Shown here piece by piece: positions 35,856 to 44,027 of a DNA stretch of 64,000 bases. The notes under the pieces were generated by a model. That model saw only the letters and a list, made by a program, of their open reading frames with translations. It ran no database searches and had not been told where the DNA came from. The stretch is taken from contig NZ_CP136921.1 in assembly GCF_033100095.1 (NCBI RefSeq), positions 94,501 through 158,500 of the forward strand, read 5' to 3'. How positions within the stretch are numbered: the stretch's first letter is position 1; every line of letters starts with the position of its first letter. The translations under genes and the position numbers were made by a program. This stretch comes from Diaphorobacter limosus (lineage in GTDB: Bacteria; Pseudomonadota; Gammaproteobacteria; Burkholderiales; Burkholderiaceae_C).

Positions 35856-36278
35856 ATGAATCCAATCACTATTTATCACAACCCCGCCTGCGGCACATCG
35901 CGCAACGTGCTCGCCATGATCCGTAACAGTGGCGAGGAGCCTGTCGTCATCGAGTACCTGAAGACACCGCCCGACCGGGCCACGTTGACAGCGCTGATCG
36001 CCGCCATGGGCGTGCCGGTACGTGCCGTCCTGCGCGAAAAGGGTACGCCTTATGCCGAGTTGGGTCTCGATGACCCGAAATGGAGCGACGAGCAGTTGAT
36101 CGGATTCATGCTCCAGCACCCCATTCTTATCAACCGCCCCATCGTGGTCACGCCGCTGGGCACCATGCTGTGCCGGCCTTCGGAGACGGTGTTGGACATC
36201 CTGCCCCAGCCGCAGCGCGGTGCATTCAGCAAGGAAGACGGCGAAGCCGTCGTGAATGCGGAAGGCCGCCGTGTCTGA
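35856..36278 (+). CDS. arsC: Arsenate reductase ArsC (glutaredoxin-dependent)
   Basis: A 140-residue enzyme that reduces As(V) to As(III) for export. It has the catalytic C12 in [11 protein letters not shown], the [10 protein letters not shown] segment and the LCRP Arg. Length and motifs match the glutaredoxin-coupled R773 class, not the thioredoxin-coupled class. The start at 35856 lies directly behind the acr3 remnant. Its end overlaps the arsH start. Confidence 0.95.
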   Translation: MNPITIYHNPACGTSRNVLAMIRNSGEEPVVIEYLKTPPDRATLTALIAAMGVPVRAVLREKGTPYAELGLDDPKWSDEQLIGFMLQHPILINRPIVVTPLGTMLCRPSETVLDILPQPQRGAFSKEDGEAVVNAEGRRV

Positions 36279-36993
36279 ATCCAGAGTTGACCTGCCCAAT
36301 ATCGACACCGCGCTGTTCCAGCAACCCGATGCCCAGCGGCTGATGGCGCCCGAGCGTGCCACCCACGCGCCGCGCTTCCTGCTGCTCTACGGCTCACTGC
36401 GTGAACGCTCGTTCAGCCGCCTGGCTGCCGAAGAAGCGGCGCGCATCCTGCGTGCGCTCGGTGGCGAAACGCGAATGTTCAACCCCTCGGGCCTGCCGCT
36501 GGTGGACGATGCGCCTCACGATCACCCGAAGGTCAGGGAACTGCACGAACTGGTGCAATGGGCCGAAAGCATGGTGTGGAGTTCGCCTGAGCGCCACGGC
36601 GCCATGACCGGCCTGATGAAAACGCAGATCGACTGGATTCCACTGTCCATCGGCGCGGTGCGCCCCACTCAGGGCAAGACGCTGGCGGTGATGCAGGTAT
36701 CGGGCGGTTCTCAATCCTTCAATGCCATCAACCAGATGCGCGTGTTGGGCCGCTGGATGCGGATGCTGACCATTCCCAACCAGTCCTCGGTGGCCAAGGC
36801 ATACCAGGAGTTTGATGAAGCAGGACGCATGAAGCCCTCTGCCTACTACGACCGCATTGTGGATGTGATGGAAGAGCTGATGAAGTTCACGCTGCTCACG
36901 CGCGATGTGGCACCCTATCTCGTGGATCGCTACAGCGAGCGCAAGGAAAGCGCCGAAGCCCTGAGCAGGCGCGTCAATCAAGCAGCGATCTGA
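36256..36993 (+). CDS. arsH: ArsH, NADPH-dependent FMN reductase-type organoarsenical oxidase
   Basis: A 245-residue flavoprotein. FMN binding is seen in [19 protein letters not shown], and other conserved blocks are [20 protein letters not shown] and [18 protein letters not shown]. ArsH oxidises trivalent methylarsenicals to less toxic pentavalent forms, which suits the presence of arsM. The ATG at 36256 overlaps arsC by 23 bases. An in-frame GTG at 36271, preceded by GGAAGG, is an equally good or better start. Confidence 0.93.
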   Translation: MRKAAVSESRVDLPNIDTALFQQPDAQRLMAPERATHAPRFLLLYGSLRERSFSRLAAEEAARILRALGGETRMFNPSGLPLVDDAPHDHPKVRELHELVQWAESMVWSSPERHGAMTGLMKTQIDWIPLSIGAVRPTQGKTLAVMQVSGGSQSFNAINQMRVLGRWMRMLTIPNQSSVAKAYQEFDEAGRMKPSAYYDRIVDVMEELMKFTLLTRDVAPYLVDRYSERKESAEALSRRVNQAAI

Positions 36994-37008
36994 GAACCGC
37001 CATCGCAG

Positions 37009-37031
37009 CAAAAAGGGGGCCGAAGCCCCCT
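37009..37031 (-). terminator. Intrinsic terminator of radC
   Basis: Stem GGGGGC-TTCG-GCCCCC followed by TTTTT on the minus strand, 4 bases past the radC stop. The reverse orientation could also stop the ars transcript weakly. Confidence 0.9.
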
Positions 37032-37034
37032 CGC

Positions 37035-37544
37035 TCAAATCAGACCGCGTTCGGCGAAGGATATGGTGCTGCCACCCGCCACGATGATGTGATCCAACGT
37101 GCGAACATCCACCAGCGCCAACGCCTCCTTGAGCCGCTGGGTCAGTACTTCGTCGGCTCTGCTCGGCTCTGGATTGCCGCTCGGATGGTTGTGCGAAACG
37201 ATGACCGCCGCTGCATTGAGCCGCAGCGCCTCCTTGACCAGCTCGCGCGGATACACCGATGCGCTGTCGATGGTGCCGCGGAACATCTCGGCGTATTCGA
37301 TCAGGCGATGCTGTGTATCGAGGAACAGCACCGCGAACACCTCGTGCTCGAAGCCGGCCAGCTTGGCGCACAGGTATTCCTTGACCGCCGCCGGCGAAGT
37401 GAACGACGCACCGCGCTGCATCTTGTGCTCGATGGCCTGGCGCGCGGCCTCCAGAATCTGGTCCGCCGTGGCCAGCAGGTAGCGGCTCTGTGCGTCACGC
37501 ACCATCAGCGAGGTATCGAACGAGGAAAAGGACAGTTGCGACAT
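37035..37544 (-). CDS. radC: RadC-family JAB domain protein
   Basis: A 169-residue protein with the JAMM metal site SHNHPSGNPEPSRAD (H118, H120, D131). Only the MPN domain is present; the helix-hairpin-helix part of chromosomal RadC is absent, as usual in mobile elements. Its role in DNA repair is doubtful, and a link with antirestriction or conjugation is often proposed. Structured element F precedes it, and an intrinsic terminator follows. It is the first backbone gene next to the defence cargo. Confidence 0.92.
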   Translation of the reverse strand: MSQLSFSSFDTSLMVRDAQSRYLLATADQILEAARQAIEHKMQRGASFTSPAAVKEYLCAKLAGFEHEVFAVLFLDTQHRLIEYAEMFRGTIDSASVYPRELVKEALRLNAAAVIVSHNHPSGNPEPSRADEVLTQRLKEALALVDVRTLDHIIVAGGSTISFAERGLI

Positions 37545-37590
37545 GATCGTGCTCCGGTTGCTCGGGCGGAATTGCCCGGAACCGTTGCCA

Positions 37591-37869
37591 GCACGGCGCA
37601 GCGCAAGCAGTCAGGGGGGCGTAGCCGGCCGCCAGGACGCAAGCGCGCATGGCGCGCGCTGCCCTTGACGGCGAGAACGCCGTGATACGGTGAAGGGAAC
37701 AGCAAGACCGCCCACACCCGCCCACAGCACACAGTCGGCTTTCGGGGCAAGCGGAGCGCGCAGGCCCGAGAGGGCCGGAGGCGTCAGGGGTCAAAGCCGA
37801 ATGGCCGCGATTCGGCACGAAGCGCGGGGCGCAGTTCGCGAACCCGACGGCGTATCGCGCCGGGACGCA
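37591..37869 (-). repeat. Structured intergenic element, copy F (leader of radC)
   Basis: About 280 bases matching copy E, with the same GGCCATTCGGCTTTGACCCC, the TGACGCCTCCGGCC-CTCTC-GGGCC hairpin and GCCGTCAAGGGC block. The variable hairpin at its 5' end is GGCGCGATACGCC. A short hairpin CGGGC-AATTCC-GCCCG follows before the radC ribosome site. Position upstream of radC matches the radC RNA motif of Rfam; identity is not tested. Confidence 0.7.
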
Positions 37870-37998
37870 CGGCCTTGGCTTTCACAGATATTGGGGCGCG
37901 GGTCGGCCAGAATGTGCGAAGCGTTTTGTTACTATTCCAAAGGCAAGTCCGGGGCGATTGGGTATCCGGAAGTATCCAAATACATTTGTAGGGACGAC

Positions 37999-39255
37999 AT
38001 GACGACGCCACAGCCGACCACCTTCGGTCAACAACTTTTCTTCAGTCCGGAAGCCGGCACTTGGAAGGCGCTCAGGCCGGACGTGACTGGCGGGGCCGAC
38101 GATGTGAAGAGGCAGCAGGTGCTATCGGAAGCTGCTGCCGCGCGCGAAGAACTGAAAGCAGTATTGCTGTCCTCGCTTCAGATGCAGCATGTGGTCGCCC
38201 TCGCAGGCAGTGGAACATCTCTGGGGGAGATCAACGGCCCTTCGATGTGGACGCTGTGGGATCACTGCGTGAACTCGAATCCTGATACTGGAAAGGATGA
38301 GCGAAAGCCGACCGAGCAGGCTAAAGCCGTCATTGCTGAGATCGGCTATGAGACTGCCGTCGAACACGAGAACATCGAGGCCTTGCTTTCGCGGTGCGAT
38401 GCATACCTTCAGATCAAGAAAAGCGAGCAGGTCGAGAAATTCGTGTCCGCCTCAAAAGCCGTGATTCTGAAGAAGTGCTCCGCTTTTCTCGATGGCGCGG
38501 ACGATTCCAAACTGGCCAGCCATCGCACGTTCTTGCACCGACTGTCTCGTCGCCGCGTCCGCGACTCGCGGATGAAGCTGTTCACGACGAACTACGATTT
38601 GTGCTTTGAACACGCTGCTGGCAAGCAGGGGCTGGTCTTGCTCGACGGCTTCTCGTTCACGCAACCTAGGCAGTTTGATCCGCGGTTCTTCCTGTACGAC
38701 ATCGTCCGCCGACCTTCAACAGGCGATGAAGTCGGCAACCCGCTGGAGGGCGTGTTTCACCTCTACAAATTGCATGGCTCGGTCAACTGGGATCAATCCA
38801 GTTCGGGCGATATCGAGATCAAGACAGATCCGACGCCAGCAACGGCCTGTCTCATCTATCCCGCCAAAGGCAAATACCAGCAGTCCTACGTACAACCGCA
38901 CCTGGAGCTAATTTCCCAGTACCTGGCGGCGCTGCGTGAACCGAATACCTGCCTCATCGTTTCGGGCTTCGGCTTCAATGACGATCACTTGTCTGAACCC
39001 ATTGTCGCGGCGGTTCGCACCAACCCGCATTTGCGGTTGATCATCGTCAATCCATCGGCGGACGACCTGGCCTCCCGGCCCAAGGAAAACAACCGATACT
39101 GGGATGCGCTCTACGGCCTCGCCAAGCAGGGCGAGGACGTGTGGCTGATCAATGCCACGTTCAGCGAGTTCGCCGAGATGATCCCGGATCTCAAGTCGCT
39201 GACGCCCGCGCAGCGGCTTACGCGCGACATCAAGTCGCTGGTCAAACCGACATGA
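37999..39255 (+). CDS. SIR2-domain defence protein (SIR2-HerA system)
   Basis: A 418-residue protein. The ATG at 37999 has GGGACG nearby and begins before the SIR2 core. NAD-binding and catalytic motifs are VVALAGSGTS (residues 65-74), TTNYD (196-200, with N198), KLHGSVNW with catalytic H259, and IVSGFGFNDDHL near 320. SIR2 in this setting is an NADase that depletes NAD+ after phage sensing. Its stop overlaps the herA start (ATGA), so both are made in fixed ratio. This gene order is that of known SIR2-HerA (Nezha-type) systems. The phage range is unknown. Confidence 0.92.
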   Translation: MTTPQPTTFGQQLFFSPEAGTWKALRPDVTGGADDVKRQQVLSEAAAAREELKAVLLSSLQMQHVVALAGSGTSLGEINGPSMWTLWDHCVNSNPDTGKDERKPTEQAKAVIAEIGYETAVEHENIEALLSRCDAYLQIKKSEQVEKFVSASKAVILKKCSAFLDGADDSKLASHRTFLHRLSRRRVRDSRMKLFTTNYDLCFEHAAGKQGLVLLDGFSFTQPRQFDPRFFLYDIVRRPSTGDEVGNPLEGVFHLYKLHGSVNWDQSSSGDIEIKTDPTPATACLIYPAKGKYQQSYVQPHLELISQYLAALREPNTCLIVSGFGFNDDHLSEPIVAAVRTNPHLRLIIVNPSADDLASRPKENNRYWDALYGLAKQGEDVWLINATFSEFAEMIPDLKSLTPAQRLTRDIKSLVKPT

Positions 39256-40997
39256 GTACCGCGTTCGACGTTGCCGACGCCTTTCCGCGCGGCTTGCTCC
39301 GGCCAGAGTTGTATGTCGGCCAACTGTGCGCCGTCTCCGCCCAGGCGGTGAAGTTCAATCTCAACGAGGCGGGCTCGCCCAGCGGCTCCCACTTTCTCGG
39401 CGGCCGGTACGGAAAAGGTGAGGTGGGAGAGTTCGTCCTGATCGAAGGACAGATCAACTTGCTGCTTGGGCGGGTCGTCGAGATCCACTTACCGGACGCC
39501 GACCGGCGCCTGATCGACACCTCGCACGGCAGGGTGCCGGACCTGGATGGCATCGGGACGATCCAACTGCTGGGCTCCATTGCAATGGACTCGCTTCGGA
39601 TCTCGGCGGGCGTTGACTCGTACCCTCGCTTGGGTGATCGCGTCTACGCGGCGCCGCACAGCTTCATCGCCAACCTGCCGAAGTTCATGGAGGCCGCGGA
39701 GGCTGAGGCTAGCCACGTCCTTCTCAAGCTGGGGTCGATCGATGTCGCGCCTGAAAGCTATGTGTCGGTGAAGCCAGAGAAGTTGTTCGGCCGGCATTGC
39801 GCGATTCTTGGTGCCACCGGCGGTGGCAAGAGTTGGACGACCGCTCGGATCATCGAAGAATGCCTGCGCTACAAGACCAAGATCATCTTGCTTGACGCGA
39901 TGGGGGAGTATCGCGGGTTCGATGGAGAGCACGTCGCCAACTTTCATCTGGGCGCGCCGGTCAACACTGCGAAATCTTCCGCCCCTTGCACCTTGCCGCA
40001 AACGTCTTTCATTGAATCGGACTTCATCGCGCTGTTTGAGCCTGCCGGCAAGGTTCAGGGACCAAAACTGCGCGCGGCGATTCGCAGCCTTCGACTCGCC
40101 GCTCTCGCTCCCCACGTTGCGACGGGCGGGATCATCAAGAAGATTGATCAGTCCAAAGTCCCGATCATGACCGAGGAAGCCAAGGCGGGCATCGCGGAGA
40201 AGCTTGATGATCCGCAGCAAGCTTTCGACGTGTGGAAGCTCGTCTCTCAGATCGAACAGGAGTGCGTTTACCCAGATGGCTTCGGGTCAGCCAGGGGGCA
40301 GAAGGACTTCACCAAATGGGGTGGCGACTCGGGCGAGGTCTCGTTCTGCCTGTCCTTGATGTCGCGCATCAACGGCATTCTCAGTTCATCGTCCTTCGAG
40401 TGCGTCTTCAAGTCGAAGGCTCCCGCGTTGACCGAGAAAATCTCGTCCTTCGTCTCAAACGAGGATCGGTTGCTCCGGATATGCCTCAGCGGCGTTGCCT
40501 TCGAGTTCAAGGCCCGCGAGATCGTCGCGAATGTAATCGGACGGCATCTACTCAACATGGCGCGCAATGGCGCGTTCAAGAGCCGTCCTGTGGTCGTTAT
40601 CGTCGATGAAGCGCACAACTTTCTCGGGCGACAGATCGGAGCCGATGATGCAGTCGCTCGCCTAGACGCATTTGAGCTGATCGCCAAAGAGGGCCGGAAG
40701 TACGGACTCAACATTTGTCTGTCGACTCAGCGCCCACGCGACATAACGGAGGGTGTTCTGAGCCAGATGGGAACACTCGTTGTGCATCGGCTCACGAATG
40801 ATCGGGATCGCGAGGTTGTCGAACGCGCCTGCGGCGAAATCGACCGATCGGCATCGTCGTTTCTGCCCAATCTGAAGCCCGGCGAGGCTGCGATCATCGG
40901 CGCCGATTTCCCCATCCCGTTGACCATTCAAGTCTTCCCGCCGAGCGCGAAGCCTCTTTCTGACGGTCCCAACTACCAGACCAACTGGAAGGTATAG
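39252..40997 (+). CDS. herA: HerA-like ATPase of the SIR2-HerA system
   Basis: A 581-residue hexameric-type translocase. The HAS-barrel-like N-terminus covers about residues 15-130. Walker A is GATGGGKS (187-194), Walker B is VVIVDEAH (448-455), and a sensor/arginine-finger segment is LSTQRP near 490. HerA in defence assembles with SIR2 into a large complex and is needed for its NADase activity. Nothing is missing, so the pair should be functional. It is followed by 50 bases and then by the convergent toxin-antitoxin operon. Confidence 0.92.
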   Translation: MSTAFDVADAFPRGLLRPELYVGQLCAVSAQAVKFNLNEAGSPSGSHFLGGRYGKGEVGEFVLIEGQINLLLGRVVEIHLPDADRRLIDTSHGRVPDLDGIGTIQLLGSIAMDSLRISAGVDSYPRLGDRVYAAPHSFIANLPKFMEAAEAEASHVLLKLGSIDVAPESYVSVKPEKLFGRHCAILGATGGGKSWTTARIIEECLRYKTKIILLDAMGEYRGFDGEHVANFHLGAPVNTAKSSAPCTLPQTSFIESDFIALFEPAGKVQGPKLRAAIRSLRLAALAPHVATGGIIKKIDQSKVPIMTEEAKAGIAEKLDDPQQAFDVWKLVSQIEQECVYPDGFGSARGQKDFTKWGGDSGEVSFCLSLMSRINGILSSSSFECVFKSKAPALTEKISSFVSNEDRLLRICLSGVAFEFKAREIVANVIGRHLLNMARNGAFKSRPVVVIVDEAHNFLGRQIGADDAVARLDAFELIAKEGRKYGLNICLSTQRPRDITEGVLSQMGTLVVHRLTNDRDREVVERACGEIDRSASSFLPNLKPGEAAIIGADFPIPLTIQVFPPSAKPLSDGPNYQTNWKV

Positions 40998-41049
40998 GGT
41001 TCTTTTCGAAACACTAATGACCGCAGCGGTCAGTAGATACGAATAGGCA

Positions 41050-41352
41050 TCAGATAATGGCCTGCAAGCCCTTGTCGGCGATGACGTTGAGCAGTTTGAG
41101 TGCTGGCCCCGTGGGATGGGTGTCGCCTTGCTCCCACTTGCGTACGGTCGAGGCCGATGTGTGCAAATGAAGAGCGAACACCGGCTGGCTGAACTTCAAG
41201 GCTTCGCGCAGGCGTTTGATGTCGGCAGCGTTGAACTCCCGCACCGGCGGCGGGCAGATCGCGTCGAACTCGCGCATCGTCACCTTGCTGATCGCTCCCG
41301 CTTCGTGGAGCGCAGCCAGGTCGCCACGCAGGGATTCAATGATCTTGCTCAC
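41050..41352 (-). CDS. HigA/NadS-like antitoxin with helix-turn-helix
   Basis: A 100-residue protein with GTG start at 41352 and GGAGG before it. The Xre-type domain is NAADIKRLREALKFSQPVFALHL...VRKWEQGDTHPTG (residues about 40-80), with the usual LLNVIADKGLQAI ending. It would neutralise the toxin encoded just upstream and repress the operon at the palindrome at 41.74 kb. The start lies inside the toxin gene (17-base overlap), the order toxin then antitoxin being typical of higBA. Confidence 0.85.
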   Translation of the reverse strand: MSKIIESLRGDLAALHEAGAISKVTMREFDAICPPPVREFNAADIKRLREALKFSQPVFALHLHTSASTVRKWEQGDTHPTGPALKLLNVIADKGLQAII

Positions 41353-41719
41353 AATGCACCTCCAATAACACGCCCGACTGCAACGCCTTCGACAAGGCTT
41401 CGGCGGACAGTTCCAGGAACACCTTGCCGGCGAACTGCAGCGCCTTCTTTTCGTCCTGTGTGATGTTCGCCTTGTCGCTCTTGGGGAACCCATACAGGAA
41501 CACGTAGCGGCTACCGAACCGGGCCGACAGCAGCGTGCGATAGCCGCCACTCTTGCCACCGCCGGGGCGGGCCACCCGCTTCTTGTAGAGGAAGCCGCCC
41601 AAGTCCGCGTCAATCAGACCGCTTTCCATCTCCTGAACCGCCTTGCACAAGGTGGCATCAGGCAGCTTTTCGCCCGCCTGCCACCGCGCAAAGTCCCTCC
41701 GCTTGAGGACGATAGTCAT
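41336..41719 (-). CDS. RelE/HigB-like toxin
   Basis: A 127-residue toxin starting MTIVLKRRDFARWQ at 41719. Conserved RelE-type parts are KKRVARPGGGKSGGYRTLL and RYVFLYGFPKSDKANI. Such toxins cleave mRNA at the ribosome. The pair sits between the defence genes and the integrase and may stabilise the ICE or act itself in phage defence. The start has GGGGG at poor distance; the -10-like TATAGT lies 12 bases before the ATG, so leaderless translation is possible. Confidence 0.85.
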   Translation of the reverse strand: MTIVLKRRDFARWQAGEKLPDATLCKAVQEMESGLIDADLGGFLYKKRVARPGGGKSGGYRTLLSARFGSRYVFLYGFPKSDKANITQDEKKALQFAGKVFLELSAEALSKALQSGVLLEVHCEQDH

Positions 41720-41735
41720 CTTGACCCCCAAACTA

Positions 41736-41750
41736 TACCCGAAACGGGTA
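41736..41750. promoter_or_regulatory. Palindromic operator of the toxin-antitoxin operon
   Basis: TACCCG-AAA-CGGGTA is a perfect 6-3-6 palindrome that overlaps the TATAGT -10 box of the minus-strand operon. Confidence 0.75.
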
Positions 41751-41858
41751 CACTTTTCCAGGCCCCAGCGCGATGTACGGGCGGGGAGGGCCGCCGAACC
41801 ACTTGACTTGACGGCGACACGGCAATCAGGGCCGGTATGGCGAGTTTCTGCTCACTGA

Positions 41859-43061
41859 TCATGTGGTTGCCTCTTTCGGTTCTTGGCGCGTGCTGACGAC
41901 CGACTTGCGCCGGCTCGCCACCAACTCAGCTGCCTTACGCACCGGGTCGTCCTCGGTGTGGACGTAGCGCATGAACATCGCCACGGTCTTGTGCGCGGTC
42001 AGCGCCATGCCGACCTTGACGGGGATACCGGAATTGGCAATGTCGGTCGCCGAGCGGTGGCGGATACCGTGGGTGCCGACCTTCGGCACACCGGCGCGAT
42101 GAAGGATGCGCCGCCATGCCTGATAGTAAGAATGGGGGCCAAGTGGCTTGTCATGGTCGAGGATAGCCGGGCAGACGTAGGGCGACTGGCCATAGCGAGG
42201 CGCGTTCGTCAGTAGCTGGCGGACTTCCTCGCTCAACGGCTTGGACATATCGCCCGTCTTGCTGTCCGGCCAGACAACCCGGCCATTGGGCAAGTCAAGC
42301 CAATCCCATTGCAACAGCAGGATCTCCGACATGCGGGCCGCGAACTCGAATTGCAGCCGGACGGCCAGCAGATAGATCGGATGTTCCAGCCCCTCGGCCT
42401 CGGCCTTGTCCAAGTAGGCGAACAGGCTGACCATCTGTTCGTCGGTGATGAGCCGGGTCGAGCCTTTTTCCGGGTACTTGGGCACGTGGCGGCAGGGATT
42501 GGAGCCATCGGACCGATAGCCCCACAGTTCGGCCAGGTTGAACATCTTTCGGACGAGCGACAGCACGCGGTTGGCCTGGGTGGGCGATTTCTCCATGCGC
42601 TTCATCAGCGCGGTGATGTCGTGGCGCGTGACCTCGTGAACCTTCTTGCTACCGAAGGCCGGGATGACGAAGCTGTCGATCTGGTATTGGTAGCCGGCCT
42701 GCGTGCTGGGCTTGTTGTGCGGCTTGGAGTGGTCGTCCATGAACCGGCCGCACAGTTCCTTGACCGTCGGCGCCTTGCGGGCTTCGGCCTTGTTGTGGCC
42801 AGGGTCGCCGCCACGTCGGACTTCGGCCAGCCAGTCTTGCGCCAGCGACCGGGCTTGTTCGACCGTCAGCTCGCCGAATTGACCGAGTGCCGGCTTGCGC
42901 CGCACGCCGGAGTTCGTGCGGTACTGAACCATAAATACCTTGCGGCCCGTTGGTGTAACCTTGCATAAGAAGCCTGGAACGAGCGTGTCACGGAGTTCCA
43001 CGTCGCAGGTCTGCGCTTGCGCCGTGTCAACGACGGACTTGGTGAGTTTGATCTTTGCCAT
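41859..43061 (-). CDS. int: Tyrosine recombinase (P4-type integrase) of the ICE
   Basis: A 400-residue integrase with an N-terminal arm-binding domain (DUF4102-like, LRDTLVPGFLCKVTPTGRKVF), a core-binding domain (about 100-190) and a catalytic domain. Active-site residues are R243 (AARMSEIL), K268 (SKTGD), H331-x-x-R334 (HGIRH), H357 and Y366 (FMRYVH). It is transcribed away from the attachment site at the tRNA-Leu fragment 177 bases beyond its start. Integration at the 3' part of tRNA genes is usual for this class. Confidence 0.95.
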   Translation of the reverse strand: MAKIKLTKSVVDTAQAQTCDVELRDTLVPGFLCKVTPTGRKVFMVQYRTNSGVRRKPALGQFGELTVEQARSLAQDWLAEVRRGGDPGHNKAEARKAPTVKELCGRFMDDHSKPHNKPSTQAGYQYQIDSFVIPAFGSKKVHEVTRHDITALMKRMEKSPTQANRVLSLVRKMFNLAELWGYRSDGSNPCRHVPKYPEKGSTRLITDEQMVSLFAYLDKAEAEGLEHPIYLLAVRLQFEFAARMSEILLLQWDWLDLPNGRVVWPDSKTGDMSKPLSEEVRQLLTNAPRYGQSPYVCPAILDHDKPLGPHSYYQAWRRILHRAGVPKVGTHGIRHRSATDIANSGIPVKVGMALTAHKTVAMFMRYVHTEDDPVRKAAELVASRRKSVVSTRQEPKEATT

Positions 43062-43237
43062 GAGGTGCTCCTGAAAGCCCCCGATTCCAGGGGCCGGCTA
43101 GGAGCCAGGTGAAAGGGAACCGGGGCGGTTTGCATCGCGCACCGGGATATGATCGAAGGCATTGGCCCTAGGGGAAACCTGCTACAGCAAGCCTCATCCA
43201 AGCCCAGCGTTAACCCGGCGCGGATGCCATGCTCTGG
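43062..43237. other. ICE end upstream of int (att arm region)
   Basis: 176 bases between the int start and the tRNA fragment. No gene is seen. It should contain integrase arm-binding sites and the int promoter, but no repeats are evident by eye. Confidence 0.5.
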
Positions 43238-43298
43238 CTTAAAATCCGCCGCTTTCCTGCAAAGGGGCGTGCCGGTTCGACCCCGGCTCGGGGCACCA
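43238..43298 (+). other. 3' part of tRNA-Leu(UAA): ICE attachment site
   Basis: From CTTAAAATCCGCC (anticodon loop and 3' stem) through a long variable arm, a complete T arm (GCCGG TTCGACC CCGGC) and the acceptor strand TCGGGGC to ACCA, this is the distal two-thirds of a class II tRNA. The sequence upstream does not pair (TCTGG instead of the expected GCGGA). So the gene is cut at the anticodon loop. The 5' part should be at the other ICE end. Confidence 0.85.
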
Positions 43299-43311
43299 CG
43301 AAGAGTTCGAT

Positions 43312-43941
43312 ATGTCACATTACAACGCTCCTTTTGAGATCCATGTTCATGGTCAGGTGCAACTGCGCGCCGATGTGGGCTTCAGTCAGCTTCAGGAAGC
43401 GCTCAAGCCCTTGTGGAAGTACGCGGGTGCACGATCGCTTGCCGATGGTGCGGCCAGCGCCTATGAAGAAGAGCCTGGAATCCAGTTTGACGTCAAGGAG
43501 CATGTACTGCAGATGTGCTGGACGGTTCGAGGCGATGAGGATTTCCGTCAGTCGCTTGATGAAATGTGCATGGGGATCAACGAGTTGGCGGAGCAGGGTG
43601 CTGCCATTGAAGTCACCTTTTATGACACCGAGTTTGATGAAGAAGATGCACCTGAGGACGAGGACGCGCGCGACGATTTTGTGATGCTTTTCGTCGGCCC
43701 CACGCCCGCGGCCATCATGCAGGTTCAGCGTGACCTGCTGGTGCAGGACGTGATCAACCTCATGGAGCGCCACTTTGATGCTTCCGAACTTGGTGGCGTG
43801 GTGTCAGAGGTCGACAAGCTGTTTGCACAACGCTTTGATGCCTTGGTGAGTTCACTGGAAATCGGCAAGCCACCGCGTGGTCTTGGCGGGCAGGGTGGCA
43901 GTGGCCATGGTGGCGGTCGTCGTCCACGTCATTTGCATTGA
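43312..43941 (+). CDS. Conserved acidic protein (DUF6806-type)
   Basis: A 209-residue protein, first chromosomal gene beyond the ICE. It starts MSHYNAPFEIHVHGQVQLRADV and contains WKYAGARSLADGAASAYEEE and QMCWTVRGDEDFRQSLDEMC. The centre is very acidic (DEEDAPEDEDARDD), and the tail is Gly/His/Arg-rich. I recall this family as a conserved Comamonadaceae protein (DUF6806), with unknown function; the DUF number is from memory. The gene starts 13 bases after the tRNA CCA. Confidence 0.75.
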   Translation: MSHYNAPFEIHVHGQVQLRADVGFSQLQEALKPLWKYAGARSLADGAASAYEEEPGIQFDVKEHVLQMCWTVRGDEDFRQSLDEMCMGINELAEQGAAIEVTFYDTEFDEEDAPEDEDARDDFVMLFVGPTPAAIMQVQRDLLVQDVINLMERHFDASELGGVVSEVDKLFAQRFDALVSSLEIGKPPRGLGGQGGSGHGGGRRPRHLH

Positions 43942-44027
43942 ATTGTTTGTTGGTGTGACGGCAGTGCAACGCTGCCGCTTGGATGGCGTGGTGGCGGCGT
44001 TTTTGAATCAGCGTCCACAATAGCGCC

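Noticed and set aside
43062..43311. Tn4371-type target TTTTTCAT at the ICE end
   Set aside because: Not present near the integrase; the tRNA-Leu break explains the boundary better.
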